34,031 nucleotides of DNA from NCBI GenBank assembly GCA_003165795.1, contig PMWW01000017.1, positions 1 to 34,031 on the forward strand, written 5' to 3'. The position numbers were made by a program, and so were the translations under genes. Each line of letters begins with the position of its first letter. Position 1 is the stretch's first letter. The notes beneath the pieces are model-generated. The model searched no databases. It was not told where the DNA came from and was given only the letters and a program-made list of their open reading frames with translations. Origin of the DNA: Acidobacteriaceae bacterium. Its GTDB lineage: Bacteria > Acidobacteriota > Terriglobia > Terriglobales > Acidobacteriaceae. Shown one piece after another: positions 30,843-34,031 of this stretch.

Positions 30843-32267
30843 GTGAACCTCAACTTGTCCACCTCACGTCACGGACGGATCATCCAGGCAGTCTGTTCCG
30901 GTACGGCGGCGAGATTGCTTACCACCGCCGTCACCCTGGTCGCTCTTCCATTGGCCGTGCGGTACCTGGGGGCTGAACGCTATGGCGTGTGGGCCACCAT
31001 CACCACGACCGTGGTCTGGATCAACCTGCTGGACCTCGGTATCGCCAATACCCTGACCAATCACATCTCTCGCGCTTACGCGTTAGACGACAAGGCTTCC
31101 GCCGCAGTCTATTTCACCAATGCATTCGTCCTCACGGCCGGTATCGTCGCATTAGTTGGACTTGCATTTGCAGTCGTCTTCCCGCGAGTCAACTGGGTGG
31201 GACTGTTCAATGTCAATGCCGGGGTGAGCGCTGCGGAACTGAAGCACACGGTTGCTGCGGCGGTGGCATTGATGTTGTTGGGATTACCCTGCAACCTAAC
31301 CAGCAAGCTGCTCGCCGGATATCAGGAGCTACACCGGAATAGCTACGCGATTTGCGCGGGCGCGGTGGCCAGCGTGCTCGGACTCGCGGCGGGAATCATG
31401 CTGCAGGTTTCCATGCCGGTGTTGTTCGTCATGTCGGTAGGATGCCTTCCTTTAGCTAATCTCGCCATTCTGGTTTCGGTGGTGACTTGGCACAAACCGT
31501 GGCTGCTTCCACGTCCGTCGCTTGTCCGACGCTCGGCGATCACAGAACTCCTCGACTCAGGCTCATCGTTTTTTCTGATCCAGATCGCGGCGGTAGTGGT
31601 CTTCAGCTCCGACAATTTGATCGTAAGCCACTACCTCGGGGCATCGGAGGTAACACCGTACAGTGTCACTTGGAGATTGGTGGGATTGGCTGGGATGCTG
31701 CAGTCGCTGATCTTTCCGGCGCTCTGGCCCGCCTATACCGAAGCCTATGCCAAAGGCGATTACGACTGGATTCGCCGGACCTTCGCGATGACCATGAAAG
31801 GAACGGTGGCGCTGAATCTCTCCTGCGTGATCGCACTCATGCTCTTTGGACGACCAGTAATCCGGGTGTGGGCTGGACCGAATGCGGTGCCGTCTATACA
31901 ACTGCTATTCGCGATGGGGACCTGGGCGGTAGTCAGCGGATTCATGAGCGTCGAGTCCTGCCTGCTGGCCGCTCTCAATCGCACGCGGCAACAGGCTGGC
32001 TTGTCGATCGTCGCCGCGGCGATGAACATTGCATTGTCTCTGGTTCTGGTGCGCCATATCGGATCGCTAGGGGTAATCGGAGGAACGATTCTGTCCTACC
32101 TCATCGTTCTGGTCGTTCCGCAGAGCATGATCGTGCGCAATGTATTCAGGACAGAGCTCGCGACCGCGGGGAATTTGCCTCGTGCTTTTCGCCCTTCGCT
32201 TCTTGCAGAGCAAGAAACCGAGGCCAGTCTAACGCTGTGTCAGGGATTGGTGGACCCCGATTTGTGA
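30843..32267 (+). CDS. Second polysaccharide flippase (MOP superfamily)
   Basis: A 474-residue protein with about 12-14 TM helices, GTG start at 30843, 17 bp after the heptosyltransferase. Early helices contain LVALPLAVRYLGAERYGVWA and INLLDLGIANTLTNHISRAY, hallmark segments of Wzx-type exporters; the second half has FSSDNLIVSHYLGASEVTPY. It is distinct in sequence from the flippase at 25063, sharing only family features. The last 30 residues are polar and extend beyond the final helix. Its place in the gmhA-hldE-GT9 run suggests that it exports the heptose-containing glycan. Confidence 0.85.
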   Translation: MNLNLSTSRHGRIIQAVCSGTAARLLTTAVTLVALPLAVRYLGAERYGVWATITTTVVWINLLDLGIANTLTNHISRAYALDDKASAAVYFTNAFVLTAGIVALVGLAFAVVFPRVNWVGLFNVNAGVSAAELKHTVAAAVALMLLGLPCNLTSKLLAGYQELHRNSYAICAGAVASVLGLAAGIMLQVSMPVLFVMSVGCLPLANLAILVSVVTWHKPWLLPRPSLVRRSAITELLDSGSSFFLIQIAAVVVFSSDNLIVSHYLGASEVTPYSVTWRLVGLAGMLQSLIFPALWPAYTEAYAKGDYDWIRRTFAMTMKGTVALNLSCVIALMLFGRPVIRVWAGPNAVPSIQLLFAMGTWAVVSGFMSVESCLLAALNRTRQQAGLSIVAAAMNIALSLVLVRHIGSLGVIGGTILSYLIVLVVPQSMIVRNVFRTELATAGNLPRAFRPSLLAEQETEASLTLCQGLVDPDL

Positions 32268-32322
32268 GAGCAGAGCTAGAGAAATCCGCGGACTCGCTCC
32301 CATAGCGAATAGCGGCCAGGCT

Positions 32323-32952
32323 TCACCCCACCAGAAACGGATTGGTCGCGCGCTCTTTGCCGATGGTAGTGAGCGGACCATGTCCCGGCACAACAACCGT
32401 CTCGTCCGGCAAAGCCAGCACCGGCCCGTGCAGAGACTCCATAATCTTCTGGTACGAGCCGCCGGGCAGGTCGGTACGGCCAATCGATCCGGCAAACAAC
32501 GTGTCACCGGCAATCAGCTTCTTCTCTGGCGCAAAGTAGAGGCAGATGCTGCCTTCGGTGTGGCCCGGCGTATGCAATACGTCAGCGGTGAGGCTGCCGG
32601 CGCTGACTTTGTCGCCGGTGCTGAGGCTGGCATCGATGGTTACCGTTTCCGGCGGTGGCATGCCGATCCACGCCGCCTGCACATCCAACATTTTCAGCAG
32701 GGCGTAGTCGTTCTGGTTGAGGAGAACCGGCGCGCCGGTTAAGCGCTTCAGCTTCATCGCTCCGCCGACGTGGTCAATGTGGGCATGGGTCACCACAATC
32801 TGCTTAACGGTCAGGCCGTGACGCTGCACCACCGCCATCACGTCGTCGATATCGTCGCCGGGATCGATGACGATTGCTTCCTTGGTTTGGTCATCGCCCA
32901 CGACGGAGCAATTGCACTGCAGCGGGCCCACCGGGAAAATCTCGTGAATCAT
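32323..32952 (-). CDS. MBL-fold metallo-hydrolase (glyoxalase II-like)
   Basis: A 209-residue binuclear-metal hydrolase. Metal ligands are THAHIDHVGG (55-64), HTPGHTEGS (H131), the GDTLFAGSIGRTDLPGG loop (D150) and VVPGHGP (H191). The FAGSIGRTDLPGG stretch is typical of the YcbL/GloB-like subgroup that hydrolyses glutathione or other thioesters, but lacks the C-terminal domain of classical glyoxalase II. Start is the ATG at 32952. It is convergent with the second flippase and shows no functional neighbour. Confidence 0.93.
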   Translation of the reverse strand: MIHEIFPVGPLQCNCSVVGDDQTKEAIVIDPGDDIDDVMAVVQRHGLTVKQIVVTHAHIDHVGGAMKLKRLTGAPVLLNQNDYALLKMLDVQAAWIGMPPPETVTIDASLSTGDKVSAGSLTADVLHTPGHTEGSICLYFAPEKKLIAGDTLFAGSIGRTDLPGGSYQKIMESLHGPVLALPDETVVVPGHGPLTTIGKERATNPFLVG

Positions 32953-33105
32953 AAATCCAAGCTACCACGAAGTGGCCTGGCGATTCTTGCCAACCAACTA
33001 GCCGCGGGCTTGAGTTAGCTTGGAGGTCTGCAGTAAACTGACCCACCCGCCGCCGCGGAGGTAGTCGTTGGCGGCCGACATCAGAACGCTGGACAGGAGA
33101 AGACT

Positions 33106-33462
33106 ATGGACCGCATCAGGTTCGTGACTCATCGGGGCCAGCGAATTTTGTTGTTGGATTTCACTGGCTGCAGCGCTCAGGAAGTTACGGCAACCGCTGA
33201 TCGAGCCCCGGAGATTGTAACCCGCGAGCCGTTGGATTCCGTGTTGCTAGTGGCTGACTTCAGCGATGCCGAGTTCACGCGTGACGCTGTAGAACGCATC
33301 AAGATTGCGGCCGCGTTTGACCGGCCGCATATCAAACGAGCCGCCTGGGTGCTGACCGAAAATCTGCCCAAAGCGTTGTACGATTCCATCCGCAGCTTTT
33401 CCGCCCGCGAGTTTCCCGTCTTCACTACAAGGGACGAGGCGATGGACTATCTTGTGAGCTGA
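33106..33462 (+). CDS. Small STAS/SEC14-like protein
   Basis: A 118-residue soluble protein; GGAG lies ten bases before the ATG. Alternating strands and helices (RFVTHRGQRILLLDFTGC, SVLLVADFSDAEF, RAAWVLTENLPKALYDSI) resemble the SpoIIAA/STAS-SEC14-like family often seen as small stand-alone proteins in soil bacteria. No phosphorylation-site motif could be pinned down. Function unknown; the family assignment is tentative. It is convergent with secG. Confidence 0.7.
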   Translation: MDRIRFVTHRGQRILLLDFTGCSAQEVTATADRAPEIVTREPLDSVLLVADFSDAEFTRDAVERIKIAAAFDRPHIKRAAWVLTENLPKALYDSIRSFSAREFPVFTTRDEAMDYLVS

Positions 33463-33480
33463 TTCCGGGTCCACGACCAC

Positions 33481-33510
33481 AAACAAAAGCCCCCGCCGCG
33501 GCGAAGGCCG
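33481..33510 (-). terminator. Rho-independent terminator of secG
   Basis: On the minus strand the sequence reads GCCTTCGCCGCGGCGGGGGC followed by TTTTGTTT, about 20 bp past the secG stop. GCC/GGC outer pairs and a CGC/GCG inner stem flank a TT/GG internal mismatch, and the T-tract has the right orientation. Confidence 0.6.
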
Positions 33511-33528
33511 GAACTTTGGCGCAGCGTC

Positions 33529-33873
33529 CTATCGGTTTGGCCCAGCCGGTTGCGGAACGGAAGCAGGTGGTTTCTGTTGCGCGGGCACCGACTTAGTCGG
33601 CGCGCTACGCGTGCCTTCCAGCACTGACCCAGTACGGTTGGCCCTGCGCGCCGCAAATACCGATAGCGTGATGGAGGTGAGCATGAAGCCGATGGCTGCC
33701 CAGGTCGTAGCCCTGCCGAGCACGGTTGCGGCGGTGCGGGTTCCGAAGGCGGTCTGGCTGCCCATGCCACCGAAAGCAGCCGCGATGTCGCCGCTCTGCC
33801 CGCTCTGCAGCAGCACGACGATGATGAGAAACGCACAGATAATAACGTGGATAACGGTGATCAGCACAACCAT
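33529..33873 (-). CDS. secG: Preprotein translocase subunit SecG
   Basis: Small accessory subunit of the SecYEG channel, 114 residues from the ATG at 33873 (MVVLITVIHVIICAFLIIVV). Two TM helices bracket the family core VLLQSGQSGDIAAAFGGMGS followed by QTAFGTRTAATVLGRAT, which is characteristic. The C-terminal third is Pro/Gln/Ala-rich and disordered, common in non-enterobacterial SecG. The open frame extends 12 codons upstream, but the helix begins at the chosen ATG. A tRNA-Leu lies about 100 bp upstream on the same strand. Confidence 0.92.
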   Translation of the reverse strand: MVVLITVIHVIICAFLIIVVLLQSGQSGDIAAAFGGMGSQTAFGTRTAATVLGRATTWAAIGFMLTSITLSVFAARRANRTGSVLEGTRSAPTKSVPAQQKPPASVPQPAGPNR

Positions 33874-33971
33874 GTAGCTCTCAACTCTCTCTTCAGGCGA
33901 GCGGCGCAACTGGGCGCGCTTCGTCGCCGGTGTCGGAATCTCTAAACGTTACTGGCAACCTGCACGAGGTA

Positions 33972-34031
33972 TGGTGCGGAAGGGGGGACTTGAACCCCCA
34001 TGCCTCTCGGCGCCACCCCCTCAAGATGGTG
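33972..34031 (-). tRNA. tRNA-Leu (anticodon GAG), 5' part beyond window
   Basis: Sixty bases of the 3' half are visible on the minus strand. Anticodon stem CCATC pairs with GGTGG, the loop TTGAGGG gives anticodon GAG (plus-strand CTC at 34020-34022). A class II variable arm GCC-GAGA-GGC, T-arm GGGGG-TTCAAGT-CCCCC, acceptor strand CTTCCGC, then A and an encoded CCA follow. The D-arm and 5' acceptor lie outside the window. Confidence 0.9.

Overview
The window looks like a chromosomal segment of an Acidobacteriota genome, probably class Terriglobia (Koribacter/Acidobacteriales-like). This is inferred from the GC-rich coding sequence, the style of the proteins, intergenic hairpin repeats whose translations resemble the 'GHDFSRAD' repeat family, and 'TGTCATCCTGAGCG'-type inverted repeats. 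No 16S or database comparison was possible.

Layout. (1) Bases 1-597, minus strand: a decayed DoxX/HTTM-like membrane-protein gene that runs off the left edge and carries an in-frame stop and a frameshift. (2) Bases 766-15945, minus strand: a respiratory complex I operon read right to left, nuoA-C-D-E-F-[hicA*-hicB-orf]-G-H-J-K-L-M-N. nuoB and nuoI are absent from their usual slots. A HicAB toxin-antitoxin pair, with hicA frameshifted into hicB, and an unknown small gene sit between nuoF and nuoG. thiS lies upstream on the same strand. (3) Bases 16664-18762: a GAF-GGDEF diguanylate cyclase (+) and a secreted protein of unknown function (-). (4) Bases 18845-21466: cytochrome bd oxidase cydAB behind a CRP-like operator. 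(5) Bases 21711-24374: an ICMT-like membrane methyltransferase, a small Cys-rich protein and 4-alpha-glucanotransferase malQ. (6) Bases 24459-25009: a parDE-like toxin-antitoxin pair. (7) Bases 25063-32267: a surface-glycan block with flippase, gmhB (divergent), gmhA, hldE, a GT9 heptosyltransferase and a second flippase. It would make ADP-heptose and put heptose on a glycan; hldD is not in the window. (8) Bases 32323-34031: an MBL-fold hydrolase, a small STAS/SEC14-like protein, secG with a terminator, and the 3' part of a tRNA-Leu(GAG).

Most striking non-coding signal. Every spacer longer than about 60 bp between nuoJ and thiS, except one, contains degenerate tandem repeats with an exact 7-nt period, often abutting a stop or start codon. 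The exception, between nuoF and nuoE, holds only hairpins. Several heptad arrays flank composite inverted-repeat elements built from short hairpins that share a CT-NN-AG core. No such array was noticed in the right half of the window. Together with the missing nuoB/nuoI and the inserted hicAB cassette, this makes the complex I locus unusually remodelled. Complex I and cytochrome bd are both entry and exit points of the electron-transport chain, so the left half is mainly respiratory and the right half mainly cell envelope.
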